Shown here piece by piece: positions 30,541 through 39,563 of a stretch of DNA of 64,000 nt. Within the stretch, counting starts at the first letter, position 1; every line of letters begins with the position of its first letter. The DNA is from G039954875 sp039954875. Its GTDB lineage: Bacteria > Bacteroidota > Bacteroidia > Flavobacteriales > Blattabacteriaceae. The notes beneath the pieces are model-generated. The model had not been told where the DNA came from. It saw nothing but the letters and a program-made list of their open reading frames with translations, and did not search any database. The position numbers and the translations under genes were made by a program. The stretch is taken from the NCBI GenBank assembly GCA_039954875.1, contig CP157202.1, positions 744,001 to 808,000 on the forward strand, in the 5' to 3' direction.

Positions 30541-32513
30541 TCTTCTAGTGTCAGTAATATGGTTTGTCCTCTTCTAAATAGTGCCCCCTTGGGGATAGAT
30601 TGATCGATAACTTTTCCGAGGCCTTGATAACGCACAATCAAACCCCTATTTTCTAAAGCGGGGATGACCTCTTTACCAGGTATGCCAGTCACATTTGGCA
30701 TGTGGCTCTGATCGGCGGCTATCGAAAACTTCTTGGTTCTGCACATCGCTTTGAATAATCCAGCATGCGAACGTCTTGAAGTAACCCTTCTCAAAGTCTT
30801 GGGATAGATAGCTTGAGCAATCCGGTCAAAAACCGGTGCAGCGATTTCACTACCGTAATAGCCTTTCTTGGGTTTAGCGATAACTACAATACAACTATAC
30901 TTGGGAGACGTGGCAGGAAAATAACCCACAAAGGAACTGTTGTAAGTCAATGGTTGGCCTTTGATCCAATACTCGAGCTGAGTCGTACCGGTCTTGCCAG
31001 CATAGGGATACTCGGGATGATAGATTTTCTTAGCTGTACCATTTTTCACCACACCTTTGAGCATGGTCTGGATCTTTTTCAACGATGCCTCTGAGGCAAT
31101 AGAGGCCTTGAGTGTAACCGGCTCATACGTCTTAACATTTTGGCCCTGGTACCGAATCTCTTTGATGAAAAGGGGTTTGACCAGTTTCCCGTCGTTAGCA
31201 ATGGCATTGTAAAAACTGAGAATTTGTAAAGGTGTCAATTTTAGGTTATAACCGAGAGACATCCAAGGTAGTGTCAAGTGGCTCCAGTATTTCTCCCCAG
31301 GTCGAGGGATGAAAGGCATACCCTCACCGGCGATGTCCAGTCTGAGCTTTTGGTCTAGTCCCCAATCGTGTAAGCGACGAGTAAATTGCTTAGGTCGGTC
31401 TTTATAATTTTCATAGATCAACTTGGCCATACCTACATTGGAAGAGACTTCCAAAATCCGTTTTATATCGATCGTACCATAACCGTCATGATAACTGTCT
31501 CGTATCCGACGTCCTTTGAATACAAGCACACCATTGCCTGTATTGACCAAGGTATTTATATCGATTTTTTGGTCTTCTAGAACTGCGAACAAAGCCATGG
31601 TTTTGAAAGTCGATCCAGGTTCGCTAGCTTCCCATACGGCAAAATTTCTCAGGTCTTCGTAAGTGTTGGGTCTCGTTTTTTTTAAGTTGACCATCGCGTG
31701 GATTTCTCCACTCTTGACATCCATCAACACAGCACAACCGTGTGCAGCATCCGAGGCGATCAACTGTTCAAGTAAGGCATTATAAACGACGTCTTGCAAA
31801 GTGATGTCGATAGTAGTGTAGATATCTTTGCCATCCTCGGGTTCTATTTCATTCCAACTATTCAATGGTTTCCAAACCTTAGAACTGATGCGTTGTTCGA
31901 GTCTCTTGCCATCCTGTCCACGAAGAAATTCACCAAAAGCGCCTTCCAAACCAGCTTTACCTCTGTGATCGTCATAGCCCATGGTACGCTTACCAATGTT
32001 TTCCAGCGGATGGATGCGTAAAGTCCGCCGCTCAACAATGAATCCTCCACGGATCTGTCCCTTGTTAAATATAGGGAATTGACGCAATGCTTTGAACTCG
32101 GGATAATCCAATCCTCTAGCCAATAGAAAGTAGCGGTTGTTGTGCCGCCTTTCGTGTTGAAGAATTTGATAAAAATAAAATTGTGATTTTTTGAACAGAT
32201 ATCCCAACGAATCGCATAAGGTATTGATGTTGGCTTTGAAAAGTTTCTCTGATATCGTTTTTAAATCAACACGGATGTCGTAACGCATGATAGATGTAGC
32301 CAACAGATTACCGTTGATATCGTAGACATTACCACGGCGAGCTTTGATCGGATTGATGCGTATAGTGGTCTCTTGAGCAAACTTTTCGTACTCCTTCTTT
32401 TTCGGCGAACTCTGAATACGGACTAACTTGAAGACAATCGCCACAGCAAAGAGAAACAACCCCAAGCCGATCAGATAAGCCTTGTATAAGATATATATCC
32501 TTAGTTGGCTCAT
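30537..32513 (-). CDS. ftsI: Septal transpeptidase FtsI (PBP2/3-like) with PASTA domain
   Basis: A 658-residue class B penicillin-binding protein that cross-links septal peptidoglycan and works with FtsW. There is one N-terminal membrane helix (YLIGLGLFLFAVAIVFKLV), a pedestal region with RRGNVYDINGNLLATS, then the transpeptidase domain with the active-site serine in EPGSTFKTMALF, the SxN-type motif SSNVGMAKL and the KTG motif YAGKTGTTQLEY. The C-terminal 60 residues (MPNVTGIPGKEVIPALENRG) form a single PASTA domain, normal in Bacteroidota. It overlaps ftsL and murE by four bases each. Confidence 0.96.
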   Translation of the reverse strand: MSQLRIYILYKAYLIGLGLFLFAVAIVFKLVRIQSSPKKKEYEKFAQETTIRINPIKARRGNVYDINGNLLATSIMRYDIRVDLKTISEKLFKANINTLCDSLGYLFKKSQFYFYQILQHERRHNNRYFLLARGLDYPEFKALRQFPIFNKGQIRGGFIVERRTLRIHPLENIGKRTMGYDDHRGKAGLEGAFGEFLRGQDGKRLEQRISSKVWKPLNSWNEIEPEDGKDIYTTIDITLQDVVYNALLEQLIASDAAHGCAVLMDVKSGEIHAMVNLKKTRPNTYEDLRNFAVWEASEPGSTFKTMALFAVLEDQKIDINTLVNTGNGVLVFKGRRIRDSYHDGYGTIDIKRILEVSSNVGMAKLIYENYKDRPKQFTRRLHDWGLDQKLRLDIAGEGMPFIPRPGEKYWSHLTLPWMSLGYNLKLTPLQILSFYNAIANDGKLVKPLFIKEIRYQGQNVKTYEPVTLKASIASEASLKKIQTMLKGVVKNGTAKKIYHPEYPYAGKTGTTQLEYWIKGQPLTYNSSFVGYFPATSPKYSCIVVIAKPKKGYYGSEIAAPVFDRIAQAIYPKTLRRVTSRRSHAGLFKAMCRTKKFSIAADQSHMPNVTGIPGKEVIPALENRGLIVRYQGLGKVIDQSIPKGALFRRGQTILLTLEE

Positions 32514-32866
32514 TGTGATTTTTTTTCTTTTTTATTGGGTAAGATTAGTTCGTAAGGTGGTTCTCTGAGGGGTTTTAGACCGTTGGTAGCCATGAGTCTT
32601 TTCACTGTAGAACCCAACCGCATCTGCATGAGCCGGCTATGGATGCTGGCATATTCAGACTTGAGTTCTCGGATCTCCTCATGGATCTTGTCGACCTGCT
32701 GGATCTTCTTGTCGATCATATGCGAACTGGTGATACTGATCAAAGCCAAAACAGTCAAGAAGAGAATGAAATTCCAATTTCTATACGCATCCTCTTTGAT
32801 TAAAAAATTCCCCTTGAGAATATCTCGTATCGAGATCTCTTTTTTAACTTTCCTTCTACTCATCAT
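32510..32866 (-). CDS. ftsL: Cell division protein FtsL-like
   Basis: A small bitopic protein, about 118 residues from the ATG at 32866. It has a basic cytoplasmic start (MMSRRKVKKE), one membrane helix (NFILFLTVLALISITSSHMI) and a periplasmic coiled-coil-like region (KIQQVDKIHEEIRELKSEYA). This is the shape of the Bacteroidota FtsL-like protein between rsmH and ftsI. The frame is open further upstream to 32905, but that part is the overlapping end of rsmH. The stop of the decayed rsmH frame (TGA 32863-32865) lies inside the ATGATG start, which fixes the start and shows the old ATGA-type coupling to rsmH. Because rsmH is now broken, coupled translation may be weakened. Confidence 0.85.
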   Translation of the reverse strand: MMSRRKVKKEISIRDILKGNFLIKEDAYRNWNFILFLTVLALISITSSHMIDKKIQQVDKIHEEIRELKSEYASIHSRLMQMRLGSTVKRLMATNGLKPLREPPYELILPNKKEKKSQ

Positions 32867-33768
32867 TTTTTTTTTGCAATTATCAAACAGGCGCTGCGGA
32901 CACATGGACTTTCTTTTTCGATCCCTACTTCACTTAGGTAGAACGCCTTTGAATATATCCAATATAAGTGTATCTTTTTGTTTCCAAAGATATCTTTCTC
33001 AATTAGGCATTCGAAAGAACCAGTTTTTAAAAAAAACTTCACCAATCGTTCTTCAAATGAGTGACAAGAGATGACAACAGTTCGCCAACATGTTTTCAAC
33101 ATGGTCAAGGATTAGAATAAAAAGTTTTCCAAGCCCTTTGGATTTCGTAAATGATGAAATCCAAAGGGCTTGGAAAACTTGGGTTAACAACTGAAACCTT
33201 CTTACCTGAAGGATCTCCGGCGCAAACAAACTGATCAAGTCAAAGGTAGTTTCGATGGGTTTATAGATATGTGTTTTTACAATATTTTGTATATTTTTTT
33301 ATATATTTCAATTCTTCGTAGGTGAAAAATATTTCTGTTAATACTTCTTCGTGATATTCGCCCACCACTTGTAACTCCGAATGATCGGCACAACGGTTCG
33401 TCTGCATATCAAGGCAGTGATCAAAACGAGTAAAAAAAACTCGCTCAACTGTATCTAATCAATACCAAAATACGCCCAGATCGGCCAAGATGCCTAACAA
33501 TGCACTAATATGGTGAAAACACAATATATTTTGCATATATCTAATTTTTTAATAGGGCAGTTCGAAACCTTCATCTAGGATCCCATTGTTTTGTGTTATC
33601 TCTTCATATTAATAAAAAGCCCATAAGCACCCCAAGGCATTCAATAGTTTAAAGAGCACTGCTGAATGCCCCCCCACCAAAAGTCGCATCAATGCAAATG
33701 CCTCCCTAATTTATGATTAGGCTTATACTATCGTCCAGGAACAAGGGTTTATGATAGACTTGTTTCAT
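32863..33768 (-). pseudogene. rsmH: 16S rRNA m4C1402 methyltransferase RsmH, broken
   Basis: RsmH (MraW) N4-methylates C1402 of 16S rRNA. The start ATG at 33768 (MKQVYHKPLFLDDSISLIIN) overlaps the end of mraZ, and the frame runs into TAG after about 20 codons. After that ICIDATFGGG, which is the SAM motif, is readable, then ILADLGV, RFDHCLDMQT, GEYHEEVLTEIFFTYEE and, from 33238, LTQVFQAL. Next comes a 59-base perfect hairpin (separate entry) and finally VVISCHSFEERLVKFFLKTG down to a TGA at 32863 inside the ftsL start. Every block is in the right order; several frameshifts and stops prevent translation. The position between mraZ and ftsL confirms the identity. Confidence 0.88.
33122..33180. 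repeat. Perfect 25-bp inverted repeat within rsmH remnant
   Basis: Arms at 33122-33146 and 33156-33180 are exact reverse complements over 25 bases, with a 9-base loop. On the minus strand the first arm encodes the conserved RsmH text QVFQAL, so that arm is original gene sequence and the other is an inverted copy that replaced or was inserted into the following codons. Read on the minus strand the stem is followed by TTTATT, so it also has the form of an intrinsic terminator ahead of ftsL. Confidence 0.85.
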
Positions 33769-34218
33769 CTCTGAGATTCCCCATAACTTCTTCAACCATT
33801 TCAGCAAAATTGGCTTCGTCGGCTTCGATAGTCTGTTCGTAACGCATCTTGTCCTAGATTTCGATAATATTGATCGAGATAAAAATCATCACCTCTTTTT
33901 GAATACCTGCAAAGGGTATGAGGTTTTTGACGATCTGTATCCCACCATGATTATAGGCTTCGACCAGCCTAACTCCTATCAAGAGCCGACGGATGAAATT
34001 ATTATTTTTTTTTACAAAACGATTGAGCTTATTAACTTTGGCCATAATCGTATTCTACCCCTCCATCGGATACAGTTCCAAACAATGCTGGAAGACCTAC
34101 AACTTGATGATAAAACCTTGATACCATACCATTTAGAGCTATTTTTTTTCAGAACAGCAGGTAATATGAACCAAGCTTTGACATCGAATTTATACGGATA
34201 TCTGCCTATGAACAACAT
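33749..34218 (-). pseudogene. mraZ: Transcriptional regulator MraZ, broken
   Basis: MraZ is the DNA-binding repressor usually encoded first in the dcw cluster. From ATG 34218 the text is MLFIGRYPYKFDVKAWFILP (family: MxxFxGxYxxKxDxKGRxxLP). It then switches frame to VNKLNRFVKKNNNFIRRLLI and LVEAYNHGGIQIVKNLIPFA, the second SpoVT/AbrB-like repeat. The conserved IEIWDK has become IEI-stop-DK (TGG to TAG), followed by readable C-terminal codons to TAA 33749. A frameshift and at least one stop inactivate it. Confidence 0.85.
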
Positions 34219-34239
34219 GTTTTGGATCAATCAATTTTG

Positions 34240-34599
34240 GTCAAAATTAGATTTTTTTCTTCCATTTTATTTCACTTTATTCCACTTTGTTTATAACTTT
34301 CCAATCCATATGGTATTTGAGTGATATAACCACCTGTTTCTTATTAGTATATGGATACTACACGATCCATTATGAATACATAATAGACTTATTAAGTAAA
34401 GCATAACTAGATGAAATAGCTCCATATCATTATCTTACATTATAGGGGCAGATTTGAATATATTATATATAAATTAACAATTATAAGTATATTATATAAA
34501 TTATTTTTAATTAGTCATTCAGGGGACGAATCCCCCGAAAGTAGGTAAGGACTTACTCGTCATATGCCATCACGATCTCATTACGTATTTTTGGCGGTG
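34240..34599. other. AT-rich region upstream of the dcw cluster
   Basis: The region between the lost starts of mraZ (minus) and tgt (plus), where promoters for both would have been. I find no clear TTG-N20-TAnnTTTG pair. A compact GC-rich element at 34518-34560 contains GGGGACGAATCCCC and GTAAGGACTTAC, two small inverted repeats of unknown meaning. Confidence 0.35.
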
Positions 34600-35677
34600 A
34601 TGAAATTAGACTTGATCAAAACCGATCTTGCTTTAAAAGCCAGGGCTGGGGTCTTGACTACAGATCACGGGCAGATCCATACACCTATATTCATACATAT
34701 CAGCACAGCAGGCAGTGTCAAGAATATTAATCAAAGTGAACTTAAAGCCGATATCGGCGCGCAAATCATACTAGGGAATACTTACCATTTATACCTATTC
34801 CCAGGTACTGATATTCCATATCAGGCAAGGGGAGGGGCTGCATCGGTTTATAGGTTGGGATCATCGGATCCTAACCGATAGTGGAGAATTTAAAATCCAT
34901 TCGTTGACCGACCGTAGGAAAATCACCGATAAGGAGGTAAAATTCAAATTGCATATCGATGGGTCTTATCATCTGTTTTATTCAGAAAAGGTCATGGAAA
35001 TCCAACGCTTGATCGGAGCTGATATCATAATAGCTTTTGATGAGTTTACGCCTTTCCTTTGTGACTATACCTTTGCAAAAGCTTCTATAGACAAGAAACA
35101 TTGTTGGCTGAGGTATTGTGAAGCCTATCTAAAAAAATCTAAAGCTATATGATCACCGGAAAAGACTATTTCCTGTTGTCCAGGGTAATGTATACACTAA
35201 ATTTCACAAGTATTCAGCTGAGAAAATTCCCACCATAGGGACTGATGGGAATACCATCGGTGGTCTGAGCGTAGGTGATCCTGAAGCACAAATGTATGAG
35301 ATGATCAACTTAATCACAAATCTTTTGCCTGTAAACAAACCTTGCCATCTGATTGGGACTAGGTACTCCAGTAAATATTTTGGAGAGGAATCGCTTTGGG
35401 AATAGATATATTTGATTGCATCATGCCTACACGTAATGGGATGCTATTCACCAGAAAGGGTATCATCACAATATCAAAAATAAAAAATGGGATTGATGAT
35501 TTCTCGCCTTTGGATGAGATGGGCAGGGCTTATGTCGATCAAGTATACAGTAAGGCCTATGTGAGACGCTTGTTTGTTTCGGGTAAATATCTAGGCAAAC
35601 AGATTGCATCAATACATAACTTGGCCTTTTATCTCGAACTGGTCAAAACGGTGCGTAGCCATCTCTTGAAGAAGTGA
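34600..35677 (+). pseudogene. tgt: Queuine tRNA-ribosyltransferase, broken
   Basis: Tgt exchanges G34 for a queuine precursor in tRNAs for Asp, Asn, His and Tyr. From ATG 34600 the text MKLDLIKTDLALKARAGVLT and IILGNTYHLYLFPGTDI is family-typical. After frameshifts come RKITDKEVKFKLHIDGSYHL, MEIQRLIGADIIIAFDEFTP, GLSVGDPEAQMYEM and finally GIDIFDCIMPTRNGMLFTRK, with KAYVRRLFVSGKYLGKQIAS near the end. The catalytic region LTDSGGFQVFS reads LTDSGEFKIHS. At least three frameshifts break it. In Bacteroidota tgt usually precedes an LptF/G permease gene, as here. Confidence 0.93.
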
Positions 35678-35725
35678 CTTCACCTCTTCGAAATGTGTTA
35701 TACTACCCGACTTATGGCGATGTCT

Positions 35726-36817
35726 ATGAAGATCCTTGATCGATACATCATTCGGAATTTTTTAGGAACTTTTGTTTTTGCTACTGTGTTTTTACTTTCG
35801 ATATCAGTGGTGATCGATCTCTCTCAGCGCTTGCATCGTCTTGAAGCACATCAAGGATCAGTCAAAAACGCATTGATCCATTATTATCCTTTGTGGGCGC
35901 TTTGGTTGGGGAATACGTTTATGCCCATCGGAGTTTTCATCTCCAATATTTTTTTTACTTCCCGATTAACAAATAATACTGAAATCGTAGCCATCAGCAG
36001 TAGCGGGGTGAGTTTGCATAGATTGGTCAGGCCTTATTTGATCTCAGCTTTAATCATTGCAATGATCTCTTTTATGCTGAATCATTACTTTTTACCGATT
36101 ACCAATCGATCAAAAAATGAATTCCTCTATCGATACTTACTCAGTGTATCGAGCAAGGTTAAATACGAAGAAAATAAGAAGGTAAGTGCTCAGATCACAG
36201 ATAACGAATACATCTTCATCGACAGTTTTTCGAGGAAAGATCATACCGGAAGTGGATTTATATATCAAAAATTTAAAGGACAGGAATTGATGCACATCAT
36301 CACGGCGGCAAATATACATTGGGATCGAAATAAACGGAATTATATATTGTACGATTATAGGGAGCGTTATGTAGAAGGAGATCATGAGGTATTGAGTAAC
36401 GGTATAGAATTGAGGAAAAAATTTATTGTGAAGCCTGAGGAGCTATTGCCAGAGGAATATGTAGCTGAAACTATGAATACTTTTCAATTGAAAAAGTTCA
36501 TCGAAAAAGAAAAGATGAAAGGGACACATAATATTAATCTGTATTCGAATGAGTATTATCAAAGAACAAGTCTACCTTTTTCGACATTTATCCTGACCTT
36601 TTTAGCCTTTTCTTTGTCTTCTCAGAAACGACGTGGAGGTATCGGGATGAACCTAGCGTTGGGAATCACCTTGGCCTTTTTCTACATTTTTTTTATGGAA
36701 TTATCCAAAAATTTTTCCACCAAAGGATACATTGTCTCCTTTTGGGCCGTATGGCTGCCCAACATCGTCTTTGGCCTTGTTTCGATATGCTTCTACTGGC
36801 GACGGACCCAACAATAA
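35726..36817 (+). CDS. LptF/LptG-family LPS export permease
   Basis: An inner-membrane subunit of the LPS transport ATPase complex (LptBFG) that extracts LPS toward the outer membrane. About 363 residues from the ATG at 35726 (MKILDRYIIRNFLGTFVFAT), which matches the usual YjgP/YjgQ start; the frame is open from 35693. There are three helices at each end and a periplasmic jellyroll-like middle part (about residues 130-270). C-terminal motifs: RTSLPFSTFILTFLAFSLSS and KRRGGIGMNLALGI. It follows the broken tgt by 48 bases, so its expression must now come from a promoter within or upstream of the tgt remnant. Retention means an LPS-bearing outer membrane is still built. Confidence 0.88.
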   Translation: MKILDRYIIRNFLGTFVFATVFLLSISVVIDLSQRLHRLEAHQGSVKNALIHYYPLWALWLGNTFMPIGVFISNIFFTSRLTNNTEIVAISSSGVSLHRLVRPYLISALIIAMISFMLNHYFLPITNRSKNEFLYRYLLSVSSKVKYEENKKVSAQITDNEYIFIDSFSRKDHTGSGFIYQKFKGQELMHIITAANIHWDRNKRNYILYDYRERYVEGDHEVLSNGIELRKKFIVKPEELLPEEYVAETMNTFQLKKFIEKEKMKGTHNINLYSNEYYQRTSLPFSTFILTFLAFSLSSQKRRGGIGMNLALGITLAFFYIFFMELSKNFSTKGYIVSFWAVWLPNIVFGLVSICFYWRRTQQ

Positions 36818-36974
36818 TCTTCTCCTCATCATAAAATCTTGACCAAAAGAACAAGGACATGTCCAAGAATAATTTTTGTAATTTAATAGGCATTAAAAAC
36901 CATCTCTATAGTACGTAAATTTCAATCTATAAAGTATTATAGAATCTATCAGTAAATAATATTTTTTTTTTGAG

Positions 36975-37750
36975 AAATAATTATAAGCTACAAAAAAACT
37001 AGTCATTGAAAAACTTACGAAAAATAGACTGGGTTACAAAAAATAAAATATCTCCTACATTAAAAATATAGCGGGTGGATAATGTAGTCCATTTGTACGA
37101 TGATTCGTCCATCGACTATTCGAAAAAAATGAACGATCCCATACACAGCCCAAAATGAAGATGAGAGAATATCTGAATATCCTGGAGAAAGAACCTATAA
37201 ATCTGCAGATATTCCTATACAACTTGATGAACCACGTGTCGCAATTAAAAGAAGATTTCAAATTTTCTCATCTAAGCATCCGTATTATCAAAGAGTTTCC
37301 CATATTGTTTTTTGGAAAGGCAAACTCTCGAATATTCATGCATTACGATATCGATCTGGTCAAATATTTTACATTTTCATATCAAAAAACAGTGTATATT
37401 ACTACCTACTTCTGGCAGGAAGTACATGTATAAGACACCCCATTCTGTAATCCATCCCAAATCTATTGATTTTAAAAATATCAATTTTGAAAGCTAGCTT
37501 GCTTGGGAAAAAAACTCATGACTATATTGCACAACCCAATCATAGTAAAGCCCCCTATATGCCCAAAAACTGGTGGGATCATATAAAATATTTGACCTCA
37601 TAATTTTCTGTAATTACCAGGTCTTTACCGAGTAAAATCTATCATATAGGAGAAGAGATATATAACATTTTTGTCGTGCATAACATCAACAACTTCATGC
37701 ATAAATGGAAAAAAGAGAATTAAATCATATACAAAAACTAAAGAAAGGTC
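36975..37750 (+). pseudogene. Cupin-like (JmjC-type, Cupin_8) protein, broken
   Basis: Plus-strand text in order: NISYIKNIAGG near 37050, then an open part from 37155 with KMREYLNILEKEPINLQIFL, NHVSQLKEDFKFSHLSIR, FPILFFGKANSRIFMHYDID and LVKYFTFSYQKT; later MPKNWWDHIKYLTS, SLPSKIYHIGEEIYNIFVV and FMHKWKKEN. The HxD pair in FMHYDID and the HYMRY-like segment (now DHIKY) correspond to iron-binding positions of Cupin_8 hydroxylase-like proteins of Bacteroidota. The distal histidine of the usual WWHYMK pattern is replaced, and several stops and frame changes are present. The function of intact relatives is not known. Confidence 0.7.
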
Positions 37751-37837
37751 ACTAATACTCATAAAAGATTAGACATAAACGATTAAAGGCAGCATTGCAA
37801 TGGACGCACTTAGATATATCTATAGTATACCAAATAA

Positions 37838-37870
37838 ACAAAGGCCGCCTTTTGAAAAGGCGGCCTTTGT
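37838..37870 (-). terminator. Intrinsic terminator after htrA
   Basis: ACAAAGGCCGCCTTTT and its exact complement flank a single G, giving 16-bp arms. Read on the minus strand the stem is followed by TTATTTGG-type T-rich sequence, 30 bases after the htrA stop at 37901. Read on the plus strand it could also stop transcription from the cupin remnant. Confidence 0.8.
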
Positions 37871-37900
37871 TGTATCATGAAAAACTACATAATGAAAAAA

Positions 37901-39406
37901 TCAGTTCATCTCAAACCCTCTGATCACTATTTGACCATTACTCTTGATGAATTTGATATAAACATCGCCTGAATAGCCTTTCAAGAGCAAATCAACATCA
38001 GCAGATTTTTCTACTTTCTTACCATTGATCGAGAGGATAATATCTCCTTCTTGAATACCTAAATTGCTCAAGCTACCTCTTTTTAGTTGAGTAACTCTGA
38101 GGCCATAATTGATACCAAAATCCCTTTTAGATTGATTATCCAAGGGTTTAAATTTTGCACCCAACCATTCTGATGAGGGAATTTCTTCCTTGCTGCGGAG
38201 TTTTGTGCTTCCCTCCATATCTTTCAAAGTAACGGTAAAATTCTTCTCTTTTCCATCACGCAACGCCTTAATCTTGACTTTATCCCCAGGACGTTTTCTG
38301 CCAATGACAGCAGATAGATCTGCAAAGATCCGTATCATTTGTCCATCGACTTCCTTGATGATATCTCCTTTCTTGATACCGGCATCAGCTGCACCACTGT
38401 TCTCACTCAATCCATTGACCATGATACCTTGTTGTGGCTTAATGTTTCGATTGAATTTCTCATTATACGCCCTCATTCGATGTTCATTAGCAAGATCTAA
38501 TGCTTCTATTCCCATAAAAGCACGTTGCACGGTACCATATTGCTTAAGATCTTTGACAACCTTTTCCACCAGATTGCAAGGTACTGCAAAGCCATAGCCT
38601 TCATAAGCACCAGAGTTTGAAAAGATTGCCGTATTGATGCCGATCAATTCACCTTTAGTATTGAGCAAGGCTCCTCCACTGTTGCCTGGATTGACTGCCG
38701 CATCAGTTTGTACGAAAGCTTCTATAGGTGCTTTACCTCCCAATATACCTAAATCTCTGTTTTTAGCACTGACAATACCAGCAGTGACCGTAGAATTCAA
38801 ACCAAAGGGGTTGCCGACAGCTAGTACCCACTCGCCTACTTGCACATTGTCAGAGTTGGAGAAGTAAAGAAACGGTAATTCTTTCTTTTCCTCTATCTTC
38901 AACAAAGCGATATCGGTATTGGAATCCGTACCGATCAACTTAGCTTTATAAGTCCTTTGATCGTTAAGTGTCACCTCTATCTTGTCGGCATCTTCGATAA
39001 CATGGTTGTTGGTGACGATATAGCCATTAGGCGCGATAATCACACCTGATCCTCCGGTCTTAGGTTTATCATTTTTTTGGGGAGCTCTTTGTCTACCCCT
39101 GAAGTCGTCAGGGAAACCAAAGAAAAAATCAAAAGGGTCAAAACTTTGAATTCTATCATTAACCTTATTGAAATAATTCTTTACACTCACCACGGCATAA
39201 ATACCTTTTGCCGCTGCTCTAGTGAAATCGGGTATACCGGCAGACCCCACTAAAACGGTAGAATCACTGACAAGTAATCTTGCCTTAGCTGGTGATTCAC
39301 TCGTATATACAACGGGTTGCTTGTCTTCCGTATACTTCTTATAAGCAGTGATAGCAGCTACTGAACTTACCAATCCTATAGCAATATAAACCAATGTTTT
39401 TCTCAT
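37901..39406 (-). CDS. htrA: Periplasmic serine protease/chaperone DegP/HtrA
   Basis: HtrA degrades or refolds damaged envelope proteins. The protein has 501 residues from ATG 39406: an N-terminal membrane/signal segment (MRKTLVYIAIGLVSSVAAIT), a trypsin-like domain with the catalytic triad His135 (TNNHVIED), Asp165 (SNTDIALLK) and Ser243 (NPGNSGGALL), and two PDZ domains (about 285-380 and 405-500). The frame is open to 39442, but a -7 promoter element overlaps that upstream start, so the ATG at 39406 is the better choice. It has its own promoter and terminator and is divergent from dapF. Confidence 0.95.
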   Translation of the reverse strand: MRKTLVYIAIGLVSSVAAITAYKKYTEDKQPVVYTSESPAKARLLVSDSTVLVGSAGIPDFTRAAAKGIYAVVSVKNYFNKVNDRIQSFDPFDFFFGFPDDFRGRQRAPQKNDKPKTGGSGVIIAPNGYIVTNNHVIEDADKIEVTLNDQRTYKAKLIGTDSNTDIALLKIEEKKELPFLYFSNSDNVQVGEWVLAVGNPFGLNSTVTAGIVSAKNRDLGILGGKAPIEAFVQTDAAVNPGNSGGALLNTKGELIGINTAIFSNSGAYEGYGFAVPCNLVEKVVKDLKQYGTVQRAFMGIEALDLANEHRMRAYNEKFNRNIKPQQGIMVNGLSENSGAADAGIKKGDIIKEVDGQMIRIFADLSAVIGRKRPGDKVKIKALRDGKEKNFTVTLKDMEGSTKLRSKEEIPSSEWLGAKFKPLDNQSKRDFGINYGLRVTQLKRGSLSNLGIQEGDIILSINGKKVEKSADVDLLLKGYSGDVYIKFIKSNGQIVIRGFEMN

Positions 39407-39439
39407 CTTAAAAAAAAAATGACTTTGTTTTACGGTGCA

Positions 39440-39447
39440 CAAATATA
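39440..39447 (-). promoter_or_regulatory. -7 promoter element for htrA
   Basis: On the minus strand TATATTTG matches TAnnTTTG, 33 bases before the ATG at 39406. A start codon for the longest htrA frame (39442-39440) falls inside this box, so that start cannot be on the transcript. No good TTG is found at -33. Confidence 0.5.
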
Positions 39448-39563
39448 CGCATTAAGATAAATGTTAAAAAGTGTCTTGACATGAACTAAATACTTTTCAC
39501 ACGCTCCTACTATAGATCAATCTTATTGAATTTAAAACGTAATTTAGGCCGATCACCGAGTCT

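Noticed and set aside
33899..34324. 141-codon plus-strand frame
   Set aside because: It is antisense to the mraZ remnant, whose conserved text is on the minus strand.
34518..34560. Possible degenerate tRNA or structured RNA with GGGGACGAATCCCC and GTAAGGACTTAC
   Set aside because: The T-loop-like part has a six-base loop and no acceptor, D or anticodon arms can be drawn around it.
37155..37433. 92-codon plus-strand frame as an intact small gene
   Set aside because: Both ends continue in other frames with Cupin_8-like text, so it is a fragment of a broken gene.
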